From positions 297,285 through 361,284 of the forward strand of contig NZ_JAESWC010000004.1 in assembly GCF_016765585.1 (NCBI RefSeq): a DNA stretch of 64,000 nucleotides, given 5' to 3'. Numbering within the stretch: the first letter of the stretch is position 1; every line of letters starts with the position of its first letter. This document shows, in pieces, positions 46,181-56,424 of the stretch. Below the pieces are notes generated by a model that made no database searches, was not told the origin of the DNA, and was given only the letters and a program-made list of their open reading frames with translations. This DNA comes from Clostridium rhizosphaerae. GTDB lineage: Bacteria > Bacillota > Clostridia > Clostridiales > Clostridiaceae. Made by a program: the position numbers and the translations under genes.

Positions 46181-47926
46181 CTATTTTATTAAATCCTTAA
46201 GCTTTTCGCCTTTAACTTCTTCCGGTATCCACTCTATAACTGCAAAGTACCCTTTAGATATATCATTCACCTTATTAATCCACTGTACTTCATTACTTGC
46301 CTTTACCTTTAGTATAGAATTGGTTGTATTAGCAGCATAAAAGCTTGAGTTTATTATCCACCACTTGCTGTGAATTCCCGCTCTGTTTAGATCATTCTGG
46401 AGTCTCATAGCCTCATAAACCGGAGTAGTTTCAGCCAGGGTTACAATGACAACCTCTGTGTCTTCATCATTTTTAAGCCTTGGCAGTAGTTTCTTAACTG
46501 ATTCAGGAACATCTCCCTGAGAACGCTGAATTTCTTTGTTGTAGCTTTGAGTGGACTCTAGAAGCAACAGCGTATGACCTGTTGGTGCAGTATCTATAAC
46601 TACAACCTCATTTTCAGATCTTTCTACTATTTCTGCAAAAGCTCTAAAAACTGCAATTTCTTGAGTACAGGGAGATCTTAAATCTTCTTCTACGTATGCC
46701 AAATCATCTTCACCCATAGTTTCTCTAGCTTTGCTAAGTACTTCCTTTTTATATTTTGCAAGCTCTTCCTTCTCGTCGATACTACTCATAGTTACTCCAT
46801 AGCTTTCATCAAGTACAAACCTTAAATGAGCTGCTGGGTCAGTAGTTGTCAAATGTACCTTCTTACCTTTTTTAGACAAGCCTAAAGCTATTGCAGCTGC
46901 AACGGTTGTTTTGCCTACTCCACCTTTACCCATTGTAAAGATTACTTTTTTACCGCTGTTGTATAAATCATCTATTACGTTCTTTAGTCTAGGAATATCA
47001 TCAGTGTTTATCTTTTCATTGTTAAGCTTAATGTTATCTTCTTTCAGAAATGCCCTCACATTTTCTAAGCCTGTTATATTATAAGGCCTAAGTGGAATTT
47101 TAAAGGTTTCAATATTCTTTATTCCCTCGGGAATATTCTTAAATGCCTTTTGCTGCTTGTGGAAAATAGCATTGGAAAGCTCATCGTCATGTACATCGAG
47201 CACGCCGTTTATAACTAGAATTTGATTATTTAAGCCGATATCCTGCAATTCTTTGGAGGCTCTTTCAGCTTCCTTTAAAGGTGCTGGTTCGGGTCTTGCT
47301 AAAAGTATCAGCGTAGTTTTCTCTCCATTTGCCAAAGTATTAACTGCATTTTTATATACTTCCTTTTTATCCTCAAGCCCTGCAAGCTGCCCGAGACATG
47401 AAGCTCCATGGGTGCTTTCACTTATAAAGCTGCTCCAGGCAGAAGGCAGCTGAAGCATTCTTAAGGTATGGCCTGTTGGTGCTGTGTCAAATATAATATG
47501 ATCATATTCTAAGGCAGCCTTTTCATCAGTAATAAAGCTTGAAAACTCATTAAAGGCTGCTATTTCAACTGTACAGGAACCTGAAAGCTGTTCTTCCATA
47601 TTCTTAATAACAACTTCCGGAAGCTTTCCTCTAAAAGGACCAACAACACTTTCCTTATATTCCGAAGCTGCCTGCTCCGGGTCAAAATTAGCAACGATAA
47701 GGTTTGGTACTTCTTTTATAGCCACACCTTTATTGTTCAAATCAGTATTAAAAACATCTTGAAGATTTGAAGCAGGATCAGTGCTTATAAGCATGATTTT
47801 CTTGCCTTCATCAGCAAGGGTTACAGCAACAGCACAAGCCGTTGAAGTCTTTCCGACTCCTCCTTTTCCTGTAAAGAACAGATACTTAGTCAGGTTTATA
47901 TTAGATATATCAAAGTTCTTAAACAA
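46181..47926 (-). CDS. arsA: Arsenite-stimulated efflux ATPase
   Basis: 581 residues, two homologous ATPase halves joined by a linker. The Walker A motifs are GKGGVGKTS (about 20) and GKGGVGKTT (about 334); each half has a DTAPTGHTLR/L signal-transduction motif. Metal-binding cysteines are in GSCTVEIAAF and CTQEIAVF regions. It powers arsenite export together with the membrane permease and receives arsenite from ArsD. The start is TTG at 47926 after GGAGG. Confidence 0.95.
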   Translation of the reverse strand: MFKNFDISNINLTKYLFFTGKGGVGKTSTACAVAVTLADEGKKIMLISTDPASNLQDVFNTDLNNKGVAIKEVPNLIVANFDPEQAASEYKESVVGPFRGKLPEVVIKNMEEQLSGSCTVEIAAFNEFSSFITDEKAALEYDHIIFDTAPTGHTLRMLQLPSAWSSFISESTHGASCLGQLAGLEDKKEVYKNAVNTLANGEKTTLILLARPEPAPLKEAERASKELQDIGLNNQILVINGVLDVHDDELSNAIFHKQQKAFKNIPEGIKNIETFKIPLRPYNITGLENVRAFLKEDNIKLNNEKINTDDIPRLKNVIDDLYNSGKKVIFTMGKGGVGKTTVAAAIALGLSKKGKKVHLTTTDPAAHLRFVLDESYGVTMSSIDEKEELAKYKKEVLSKARETMGEDDLAYVEEDLRSPCTQEIAVFRAFAEIVERSENEVVVIDTAPTGHTLLLLESTQSYNKEIQRSQGDVPESVKKLLPRLKNDEDTEVVIVTLAETTPVYEAMRLQNDLNRAGIHSKWWIINSSFYAANTTNSILKVKASNEVQWINKVNDISKGYFAVIEWIPEEVKGEKLKDLIK

Positions 47927-48059
47927 GCCTATTCCTCCTTAATTCCTTGTACTTCAATAAACAATTATAATTACTTATACTTCTGTATTAATAGTAAGAA
48001 CCTGTTAATTATAAAAATTAATATCTACTGCCATCCTAACAGCAATTATCTCCTAACCC

Positions 48060-48407
48060 TTAGTTCTGAACTGCTCTTTTTATACTTAATTTTAAATACT
48101 CTTCTGGAACTTCTAACATACTGCAGAATTCTTCGTTAGTAGGATAAGCCTTAGTCTTTACTACTTCTCCGTCAATCATTATTATAGGAAGCACTTCAAC
48201 TCCTTCTTTAAGAAGCATTCTGTTTACTGTTTTGTTATCAACAAATATTTGAGGATTACCAGTAAGATTGTGTCTTTCAACAACTACTCCATGACTCTTA
48301 AGATTGTTTAAAAGTGTAGCTACTCTCAATAATTCCTTATCTACTGATGGTCCGCACACTCCTGTTGAGCAGCACATTGCTGGGTCAAAAATAATCATTT
48401 TTTTCAT
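48060..48407 (-). CDS. arsD: Arsenical metallochaperone / co-repressor
   Basis: 115 residues with a thioredoxin-like fold. The arsenite-binding cysteines Cys12, Cys13 and Cys18 are in MCCSTGVCG. It passes arsenite to ArsA. GGAG before the ATG; about 15 nt after arsR. Confidence 0.94.
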   Translation of the reverse strand: MKKMIIFDPAMCCSTGVCGPSVDKELLRVATLLNNLKSHGVVVERHNLTGNPQIFVDNKTVNRMLLKEGVEVLPIIMIDGEVVKTKAYPTNEEFCSMLEVPEEYLKLSIKRAVQN

Positions 48408-48421
48408 TACTACACACTCCT

Positions 48422-48745
48422 TTATTTACAATTACAATTTGATTTTTCTTTACAGATACAGTCATCCTTATCAGTTACAAGATTCATAAGAAATATTATC
48501 AGCTTATTGCAATTTGTTGTATTGAGGGAATAATAGCTCCACAGGCCTTCCTTTCTGCTATTAACCAAACCACAATCACTAAGCACCTTCATATGGTGTG
48601 AAAGTGTTGGCTGGGTGAAATCAAATCTCTCCAGTATCTCACAAGCACATCTTTCTCCACAGGACAAAATATCAATTATTTTAAGTCTATTTTGGTCTGA
48701 TATTGCCTTAATTACCTTAGAATATTCTTCATAATTTAAATTCAT
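48422..48745 (-). CDS. arsR: ArsR-family arsenic-responsive repressor
   Basis: 107 residues, a winged-helix dimer. The metal-sensing segment GERCACEI replaces the ELCVCDL of plasmid ArsR and keeps the two core Cys residues. The recognition helix block is QPTLSHHMKVLSDCGLV. The C-terminal tail carries further Cys (CICKEKSNCNCK), which might add a ligand site. Two palindromic operators lie in the promoter upstream. First gene of the ars operon. Confidence 0.94.
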   Translation of the reverse strand: MNLNYEEYSKVIKAISDQNRLKIIDILSCGERCACEILERFDFTQPTLSHHMKVLSDCGLVNSRKEGLWSYYSLNTTNCNKLIIFLMNLVTDKDDCICKEKSNCNCK

Positions 48746-48760
48746 TCACTCACCTCTAAT

Positions 48761-48809
48761 ATAGATACTCATCTATATTTAGTATAGATAAATATCTATA
48801 TATTGTAAA
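48761..48809 (-). promoter_or_regulatory. ars promoter with two ArsR operators
   Basis: On the minus strand TTTACA (48804-48809), a 17-nt spacer and TATACT (48781-48786). The palindrome ATAGATA-TT-TATCTAT (48784-48799) covers the spacer and -10. A second, ATAGATGAGTATCTAT (48761-48776), lies just downstream. The rest of the gap to 49091 holds a hairpin and AT-rich DNA. Confidence 0.8.
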
Positions 48810-48919
48810 TATATATGTTTTAAATTAATATAAACTTAACCATTACATTTATTGCATTCTATATTAGACATTATATGTATGATGAAATACTTGGATATTA
48901 TTATTCTCTATATAAAAGC

Positions 48920-48957
48920 AAAAGTGTTGCTCTCATTATTTCGAAAACAACACTTTT
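48920..48957. terminator. Hairpin downstream of the flavin reductase remnant
   Basis: AAAAGTGTTG pairs perfectly with CAACACTTTT, with T- or U-rich sequence on both strands. Probably the old terminator of the remnant gene. Confidence 0.75.
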
Positions 48958-49091
48958 CTTTTATAATAATTTTTGTATCGTAGATACTATAATCTCCAAT
49001 CTCTCAAGCGCATTTTTATCTTATAGTTTATTGTACACTAAAATAGATCTAATCATTAAAAATGAAAATATCAATTTTTATTTTAATTTGT

Positions 49092-49325
49092 TTATTTATT
49101 ACCACTACAAACTTTAAATATTGATCCCACTCTGTTATTTAAGTCAAAGTAGCCTGTATCCATTAATACTGTCGGCTTGACCTTTAGAACATTTGATCTT
49201 CCGTTATCCAAGCAATCTTCATTTGCATATACAGCAACAATATCTCCAATAAACATTGTAAAATCAAATATAGGAATAGTTTGTATTACCTTGCAAAGAT
49301 AATTTACAGACTTTTTCTTTTGTAT
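49092..49325 (-). pseudogene. C-terminal remnant of a flavin reductase (flavoredoxin-like)
   Basis: The minus strand is open for about 77 codons ending at TAA (49092-49094). It reads VNYLCKVIQTIPIFDFTMFI, then GDIVAVYANEDCLDNGRSN and FDLNNRVGSIFKV. The order (VNYL...IP.F..TMFIG.V..VYA) is the C-terminal part of NAD(P)H-independent flavoredoxins and related flavin reductases. An in-frame stop sits just upstream and there is no start, so about half the gene is lost. It may once have belonged to the ars or redox region. Confidence 0.7.
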
Positions 49326-49342
49326 AAATTATCATATAAATA

Positions 49343-49376
49343 GAGTATGCCCCTTGTGAAGCATACTCATTTTTTT
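49343..49376 (+). terminator. Hairpin with T-run between the glucosidase and the remnant
   Basis: GAGTATGC pairs perfectly with GCATACTC, then ATTTTTTT on the plus strand. By position it probably ends the minus-strand glucosidase transcript, although its better U-run is on the plus strand. Confidence 0.6.
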
Positions 49377-49452
49377 AGTGATACAACAACTATAAATTTT
49401 TGTTTACCAGTCATGCTATTATATCTTCATGATTATTTCATTAGCAGGGTAT

Positions 49453-50965
<1,513 letters not shown>

Positions 50966-50988
50966 TCCTAATGTATAAAATTATTCTA

Positions 50989-52353
50989 TTACTCCTCAGT
51001 CATAGCCTTTTCATTCTCAGCTGTCTTCTTGTCTAATGCATTAAAGAATGGAATATATATTAAACCGCCTAGAATTATAGCTACAACTTGGAATAACGCA
51101 ACTCTCCAGCCTTCAGCGCCTCCAGCAAGGAAAGCAGACATTATTACAGGTGTACCAAGTGGAACTATAGTTGTTAATCTTGGAAGTATCTTTGCAGCTG
51201 TTAACGCATATGCAACAAAGGATGTAATTACTGGTGCAGCAAGCCATGGAATAAGCATGTATGGGTTAAGCACCATTGGTACAGCAAATATCATAGGTTC
51301 ATTGATACCACATATATTAGCAAGGAATGCAAGTCTTCCTAAAGTCTTATACTGTTTGCTTCTTGCTCTTAAAGCCATGTAGATACATAGGCCCAATGTC
51401 ATACCTGAACCACCAACTATAGCGTAAACGCTGAAGAAAGGTCTGTTTATGATATTTGGAAGATCATACATTGATACCCCATTGTTCATTGCAGTTAAAT
51501 TAGCAGTTGTAAGTGAAGTCCATAATGGAAAGAATATTGGCATAATTATAGCTGTAACACCGTGGATACCAAAGAACCATAAGAGGTGAGCTATAAATAT
51601 TGCAAACACAAAGGACCATATGCTGTTACCTAAGAATGCTTCCATTGGAGCTTGAAGTGATGAATACACCAATGAGTGAAGTCCAGTAACATTCTTAATT
51701 GGCAATAGTGTAACTCCCTTGTTTATAAGCATGAATAGTATTATTATAACGAATCCCGGCATAAGTCCAGCGAAGGATTTTGCTATTGTTGGAGGCACTC
51801 CATCAGGCATTTTTATTGATAGTCCTTTGTCTAAAAGCTTGTTATAGATAACTGTTGAAACTATTGCAACTATGATAGCTACAAATAAGCCCTTTGCTCC
51901 TATCCACTCATATGGAATGAAATTTGCTGATGGTACTGCTGTACCCTTAGCCAATTCTATTTTGTTTGAAGATAGGAATCCAGTTACTACATTGGCTGTA
52001 TTGTTTATTGGAGTTATAGCAAGGAATGTAATCAATGCAATCATCCCTGCTACACCTTGGTCTTTTTCAAAATACTTGGCAAGATTATAAGCTATGAAAA
52101 ATACCGCGTATATAGCTAGTATATCGTTTGTTATTGTATTTGGTATTGCTAAAAATGGTTTTAAGCCTGTCTTTACTATAAAATCTTGATATGGTTTAAT
52201 TGACAACGAATTCAATAAGGAAAATATAGAACCTATAATAATAACTGGCATTAAGGACATAAATCCATCACTTACTGCCTTTAGATATTTGTTTGAAGCT
52301 ATTTTATTAGCAACTGGCAGAACCTTTTCCTGAACTGTCTCTTGAAAACTCAT
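50989..52353 (-). CDS. celB: PTS cellobiose/lactose-family IIC membrane subunit
   Basis: About 454 residues from ATG at 52353, 8 nt after GGGAG. Eight to ten transmembrane helices with the IIC-Lac/Cel hallmarks: WFFGIHGVTAIIMP, GGSGMTLGLCIYM and ANICGINEPMIFAVPMVLNP. It transports and phosphorylates a beta-linked disaccharide with IIB and IIA. The partner 6-phospho-beta-glucosidase indicates cellobiose or another beta-glucoside rather than lactose. Confidence 0.93.
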   Translation of the reverse strand: MSFQETVQEKVLPVANKIASNKYLKAVSDGFMSLMPVIIIGSIFSLLNSLSIKPYQDFIVKTGLKPFLAIPNTITNDILAIYAVFFIAYNLAKYFEKDQGVAGMIALITFLAITPINNTANVVTGFLSSNKIELAKGTAVPSANFIPYEWIGAKGLFVAIIVAIVSTVIYNKLLDKGLSIKMPDGVPPTIAKSFAGLMPGFVIIILFMLINKGVTLLPIKNVTGLHSLVYSSLQAPMEAFLGNSIWSFVFAIFIAHLLWFFGIHGVTAIIMPIFFPLWTSLTTANLTAMNNGVSMYDLPNIINRPFFSVYAIVGGSGMTLGLCIYMALRARSKQYKTLGRLAFLANICGINEPMIFAVPMVLNPYMLIPWLAAPVITSFVAYALTAAKILPRLTTIVPLGTPVIMSAFLAGGAEGWRVALFQVVAIILGGLIYIPFFNALDKKTAENEKAMTEE

Positions 52354-52407
52354 TTTTCCATCTCCCATCCTTTTTTAAAATAAGATACTTGTAATTTTAT
52401 ATTTTTA

Positions 52408-52713
52408 TTATTTTGCTAAATCTAAAGCTGTCTTTAAAACTTTTTCGCCGTTCATCATTCCGTAGTCTATGCTGTTTATTACGGCAACTGCAATTCCCTT
52501 TGGTTCATATGCTTCTTTAAATTTCTTTAGCATAAAGCTTACTTGAGGTCCTAAAAGCAATACATCTGTATCGTTTTCAAATTCCTTAAACTTGCTTTCC
52601 GCTGTAGCTCTTATTGTAACCTCACTACCAAGCTTTGCCGCTGCTGCCTGCATTTTAGTTACTAAAAGACTTGTTGACATTCCTGCTCCGCATATTAAAG
52701 TAATTTTTGTCAT
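52408..52713 (-). CDS. celA: PTS cellobiose/lactose-family IIB subunit
   Basis: 101 residues. The phosphorylated Cys is near residue 9 in LICGAGMSTSLLV. Later segments VLLLGPQVSFMLKKF fit the family. It accepts phosphate from IIA and passes it to the sugar on IIC. It heads the IIB-IIC-glucosidase transcript from sigma-54 promoter P2, and its leader carries copy 5 of the structured repeat element. Confidence 0.95.
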   Translation of the reverse strand: MTKITLICGAGMSTSLLVTKMQAAAAKLGSEVTIRATAESKFKEFENDTDVLLLGPQVSFMLKKFKEAYEPKGIAVAVINSIDYGMMNGEKVLKTALDLAK

Positions 52714-52720
52714 TTTTATT

Positions 52721-52812
52721 TCCTCCTTTTTGTCGGAACACTGAGCAAATATAAATTGCTCGCTTCCGCTTGCTGATTGCTTGTTAAAGTCTATTTAGAA
52801 CTTTAAACTCCT
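52721..52812 (-). promoter_or_regulatory. 5'-UTR structured repeat element, copy 5 (PTS IIB leader)
   Basis: The most diverged copy. On the minus strand P1 (TTAAAGT/ACTTTAA, loop TAAAT) is intact. P2 is weaker (AGCAA/TTGCT), with the loop GCAAGCGGAAGCGAGC conserved. The tail is AGTGTTCCGACAAAAAGGAGG, which provides the ribosome site. It begins about 25 nt after the sigma-54 start site. Confidence 0.72.
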
Positions 52813-52847
52813 TATTATTTAAGTTTTGTTATCATGTAGTTATTAAT

Positions 52848-52865
52848 AGCAACTATCGTGCCAAA
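52848..52865 (-). promoter_or_regulatory. Sigma-54 promoter P2 (IIB-IIC-glucosidase)
   Basis: The minus strand reads TTGGCACGATAGTTGCTA, matching the -24 GG and -12 GC consensus (TTGGCACG-N4-TTGC). It lies 135 nt upstream of the IIB start. Confidence 0.92.
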
Positions 52866-52898
52866 ACCTTTTTTGCCTATAAATTACTCACAATACCT

Positions 52899-52962
52899 GA
52901 TAAAATAAGACTTTTAGATTTTTTATCTTTTTGTGGGTTTAATGTGGGTTCTTATTTTATCA
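52899..52962. promoter_or_regulatory. Candidate upstream activator site for P2
   Basis: A perfect 13-bp inverted repeat, TGATAAAATAAGA (52899-52911) and TCTTATTTTATCA (52950-52962), lies about 35-95 bp upstream of P2. Three AACCCAC repeats (minus strand, about 52933-52967) lie within and beside it. No U-run follows, so a terminator is less likely. Binding by the LevR-type activator is inferred. Confidence 0.5.
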
Positions 52963-52996
52963 AGTGGGTTATTTCTATTTGTCATCTGTGTTATTT

Positions 52997-53302
52997 TTAT
53001 TTATTGTTAATTAGTTCATACATATCAACAAATTCTTGAGCTAAATCTCTTATTGTCATGGCATTCATCAAGTGATCTTGTGCATGCACCATCAAAAGCG
53101 ATAACTCTGTTTTGTTCCCTGCTGCCTCATTTTGTATAAGATTTGTCTGATAGTCATGAGCTTTATGCAGGAATTCTGAAGCCTCCTCCAAAAATTCCTT
53201 TGCCTTTTCAATTTCTCCAGCCTTAGCGCTGTGTATGGCCATCATAGCTCTACTTCTTGCATCTCCCCCGTTAACTATTAAGTTCATGATTATTTCTTCC
53301 AT
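52997..53302 (-). CDS. celC: PTS cellobiose/lactose-family IIA subunit
   Basis: About 101 residues from ATG at 53302 (site GAAGGGTGG). All-helical IIA-Lac fold; the phosphorylated His is in LLMVHAQDHLMNAM. It receives phosphate from HPr. It is expressed from its own sigma-54 promoter P1, separately from IIB-IIC, which is unusual since these subunits often share one operon. Confidence 0.94.
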   Translation of the reverse strand: MEEIIMNLIVNGGDARSRAMMAIHSAKAGEIEKAKEFLEEASEFLHKAHDYQTNLIQNEAAGNKTELSLLMVHAQDHLMNAMTIRDLAQEFVDMYELINNK

Positions 53303-53368
53303 GTATGTTACCACCCTTCGTGTGATTAGTTTTGTAATTATGGTGCTTTTTATTCTTGTATACTAATA

Positions 53369-53386
53369 TAGCAACTTCCGTGCCAA
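53369..53386 (-). promoter_or_regulatory. Sigma-54 promoter P1 (PTS IIA)
   Basis: The minus strand reads TTGGCACGGAAGTTGCTA, a near-perfect sigma-54 consensus about 65 nt upstream of the IIA start. Confidence 0.92.
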
Positions 53387-53412
53387 CCCACTTTTTAATA
53401 AATTAATTTCAA

Positions 53413-53445
53413 AAATAAAAAATGCAGAAATAAATCCGCATTTTA
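53413..53445 (-). terminator. Terminator of the LevR-type activator gene
   Basis: On the minus strand AAAATGC pairs with GCATTTT, followed by TTATTTTTG. It overlaps the stop codon. Confidence 0.75.
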
Positions 53446-56115
53446 AACATATTTCTTATGATTAAAGAAGCTTACAATATAGCATATTTCGTCATCCGGC
53501 ACAGCTATATCATATCTTTCATTCAGAAATTCTGCTGCTTTCTTTACTACATTATATATATCCTTGTTCTCATGGATAAACTTTTCTTTATCCTCAAATT
53601 CTTCAAGCAGCTTGTTGCCTGCCTTAATCCTATCAAGCATACATCCTATGTGAAAAGTTACTCCAATTAAAATATTTGTATCCATTTTAATATCAAGTTC
53701 ATTTTCTATCTCTCTGATAAATTTTTTGATATCCTTTAATGCTTCCTTTCCATTAATGGTAGAAAGCATATTTGCCAGTGTATCTCCCATTTTAATATAA
53801 GTAGACTCTACATCTATTAAATTTTGCATTTTTTCAGCCGCTTCGTTTTTCAATACCTCCTTAAGTCCAAATTGAGGAATTTTAGTATTTAGCTTAAAGG
53901 AGCTTACGATGCATATAATGTTATATTCCTTCTCTATATTTCTAAGCCTTGAGTATATACTTTCCTTCCCTACAAGATTTAAAGGAATAATTTCAAGTAT
54001 GCTGCTATCAAACTGAAGCTGCTTAAACAACATGTTCTTTAAGGCAATTGCACTGCCTTCTCCAGTGGTACATACAGTAACAATAGCAAGCTTTTGAATA
54101 TCCTCCTCTGCCTCTTCAGTAAGTTCATTTTGAATCAGACTGAATACATTATAGGTATCCTTATAAACCTCATCTAGTGTATAGCCCATCATTGCTTTTC
54201 TCGTAGCTTCTATTACATGAAGTGTGCTTGCTAAAGACAGTGAACGTGTCTTAACTCCAAATTCCTGCTCAACTTCCTTTCCAAAAGTAGTCAGGGAGCC
54301 CATATCTACAAGAAATAAAATGTCGGAGCTTACATTAGCTTCACGAAGATATTCTCTAACCCTTGAAATAACCTGTTCAGGCTTTTCTTCAAGAGGAGCA
54401 TTTATGCCTACAGCATGCTTCGCTCCTAAAAGCCTGTTTGCTGTATCAGCCATTGATGTAGCTGTGGAAACTCCATGAGCTACTACAATTATATTAACGT
54501 CCTTCCTCTGCCCTTCAATATCTCTTTCATCATACACAAAGAACATAGCTAAAAATCCAGCTTCATCAATAGGCATAGATACATCCAAAAGTCTGTCAAT
54601 TATTTTAAGGCAGTCAAGAGCTGTGCTAAACTCTCTGCTGTACTGTGTTCTGATTTTGTTTAATTGAGGATTAATAATTTTTTTATTCTTTCTTATTCTA
54701 TCGATGGAGTTAGCTATATGTACTGCCATGCCATAATAAACTCTTTCACTTAACTGCCTCCCAAGACTTTCCCCACTGAACCTTATTATTTCTTCTACTA
54801 CTCCGATAATCTCAGGATTAATTATGTTTTCCAAGCTTGAAATATCAATTTTTCTATTAACACTATGAATATAGCTTTTAAAATAATCGTTTATATCTCT
54901 TTCCATTTCTTCTTCAAGTTCATTACTGCTTATCCCCTTGCTCCTAAGCTCGTGAACCCTTAAATCTATCATTTCATATATATTTTCATTATTTTCTTCT
55001 TCATCGTAAAGCATTGTTTCTTTGGTTTCATCAAATATGCAGTATCTTTTATTTATCCCAATAAGCTTATTCCAAAGCTGACGGTGCTCTGTCTCCATAT
55101 AAAGCCCCTGCTTTATATATTGTGGAAGCTCAAGACTGCTTATCTCAATTTCATCCTTGTCCTGAGACAGGAATTCGGCATACGCCTTTGCGCAAACAAG
55201 CTGTATGTCTGTCCTAAGCTGCCCGACATTGCTTTCGCAGTGATAGCTCAAAAACGCTCTCATAGAGTTAACAGATACCCTTATCTGCCTTCCGAGTCTA
55301 GAAGACTCTTCTCTGAAGAACTGACTAATAAGATTGAAGCGCTCTTCAAGGCTTCTTTCGCTTAAACTTGGAATTCTTATAATCATAGGAATTCTTCTAG
55401 TAAAGGTTTTAAGCAAAGTAGAATCAGGATTTTCTGTTGTGGCTGAAACAATTAAAACAGAAGCGCTTCTTTCAGCCTCAGTTTCGCCAAGCCTTCTAAA
55501 AGTTCCCTTATCCATAAAATTAAAGAACATTTCCTGACCCTCAGGCAGAAGCCTGTGAACCTCATCAAGAAAAAGTATCCCTCCATTAGCCTTTTCAATC
55601 AATCCGGGTTTATCTGCATCAGCACCTGTATAAGCTCCTTTCTTAGCTCCAAAAAGCTGGCTTAAAAGAAGCTGCGGATTATTTGCGTAGTCTGCACAGT
55701 TAAAAGTTATAAACGATGATTTTTCATCCATTCTCTTCATCTCAATTGCATACCTATGTATAATCCCTGCAAACATGGATTTTCCAACACCAGTTTCACC
55801 TAGAATAAGCATATGAAGACCTTTTGGCGGGTAAAGTACAGCTGCTTTCGCCTGCTTAACAGCAGAGATCAAACTCTCGTTTGTTGAGGCTAATTTATCT
55901 AAAATTGTTTCTTCTTTTTTATTTCCTTTTGCAGCAGTAAAAAGTACGGGCTTTCCTTTTCCTTTAACAGCTTTTCCTTCCTCGCAAAGCCTGTTTAAGT
56001 CTTTGCTTACGTTAGCTCTGTCAAGGTTTAAGGCATCAGCAATTTCTATTGCGCTTGCTCCATTCTCACCACTAAGCTCCTTTAGTTTTTCATACACCGC
56101 TTCTATTCTTTTCAT
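53443..56115 (-). CDS. Sigma-54-dependent PTS activator (LevR/CelR type)
   Basis: About 890 residues. N-terminal helix-turn-helix (1-60), AAA+ domain (about 90-330) with Walker A GETGVGKS, the sigma-54 contact loop GAYTGAD and Walker B GGILFLDEVHRL. Then a PRD (about 430-550), an EIIA-Man-like domain (about 560-690), an EIIB-like domain and a C-terminal PRD. It binds upstream sites and drives sigma-54 polymerase at P1 and P2, with its activity set by PTS phosphorylation of the PRD and EIIA histidines. The start is ATG at 56115. Confidence 0.94.
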   Translation of the reverse strand: MKRIEAVYEKLKELSGENGASAIEIADALNLDRANVSKDLNRLCEEGKAVKGKGKPVLFTAAKGNKKEETILDKLASTNESLISAVKQAKAAVLYPPKGLHMLILGETGVGKSMFAGIIHRYAIEMKRMDEKSSFITFNCADYANNPQLLLSQLFGAKKGAYTGADADKPGLIEKANGGILFLDEVHRLLPEGQEMFFNFMDKGTFRRLGETEAERSASVLIVSATTENPDSTLLKTFTRRIPMIIRIPSLSERSLEERFNLISQFFREESSRLGRQIRVSVNSMRAFLSYHCESNVGQLRTDIQLVCAKAYAEFLSQDKDEIEISSLELPQYIKQGLYMETEHRQLWNKLIGINKRYCIFDETKETMLYDEEENNENIYEMIDLRVHELRSKGISSNELEEEMERDINDYFKSYIHSVNRKIDISSLENIINPEIIGVVEEIIRFSGESLGRQLSERVYYGMAVHIANSIDRIRKNKKIINPQLNKIRTQYSREFSTALDCLKIIDRLLDVSMPIDEAGFLAMFFVYDERDIEGQRKDVNIIVVAHGVSTATSMADTANRLLGAKHAVGINAPLEEKPEQVISRVREYLREANVSSDILFLVDMGSLTTFGKEVEQEFGVKTRSLSLASTLHVIEATRKAMMGYTLDEVYKDTYNVFSLIQNELTEEAEEDIQKLAIVTVCTTGEGSAIALKNMLFKQLQFDSSILEIIPLNLVGKESIYSRLRNIEKEYNIICIVSSFKLNTKIPQFGLKEVLKNEAAEKMQNLIDVESTYIKMGDTLANMLSTINGKEALKDIKKFIREIENELDIKMDTNILIGVTFHIGCMLDRIKAGNKLLEEFEDKEKFIHENKDIYNVVKKAAEFLNERYDIAVPDDEICYIVSFFNHKKYV

Positions 56116-56156
56116 ATAAACCACTTCCGCTTCTTCTGAATCTACAATTATCTACT

Positions 56157-56185
56157 ATTATCCTGATACAATAGTTAACTGTCAA
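56157..56185 (-). promoter_or_regulatory. SigA promoter of the LevR-type gene
   Basis: The minus strand has TTGACA (56180-56185), 17 nt, GATAAT (56157-56162). The remaining sequence to 56286 shows nothing else. Confidence 0.75.
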
Positions 56186-56286
56186 TACAGAAAATAGGAA
56201 ATCATGATGGTTATAAGTTATATTCCTCATTTATCTTAAGCTCATTTATTGCTTTTCAATTGGATTTTCCTCTAAAATTAAAATAA

Positions 56287-56414
56287 GACAGCACCAATAC
56301 TTGTCAGTATCGCTGCTGTCTCAACTTTATTATTTATAAATAATTTTAATATTACATCATTTATAGATTTATTACACAATTTTAGTTGTCCAGTATAAAG
56401 ACATAGAATGTTTT
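56287..56414 (-). repeat. 3'-UTR module R1: conserved block plus terminator
   Basis: Just after the phosphoesterase stop, the minus strand has the block CATTCTATGTC...ATACTGGACAACTAAAATTGT (56377-56414). About 65 nt later comes a terminator (GACAGCAGCGATACT with AGTATTGGTGCTGTC, 56287-56320). The same arrangement follows the genes ending at 58617, 61041 and 62356. Confidence 0.65.
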
Positions 56415-56424
56415 AACTAGAGAT

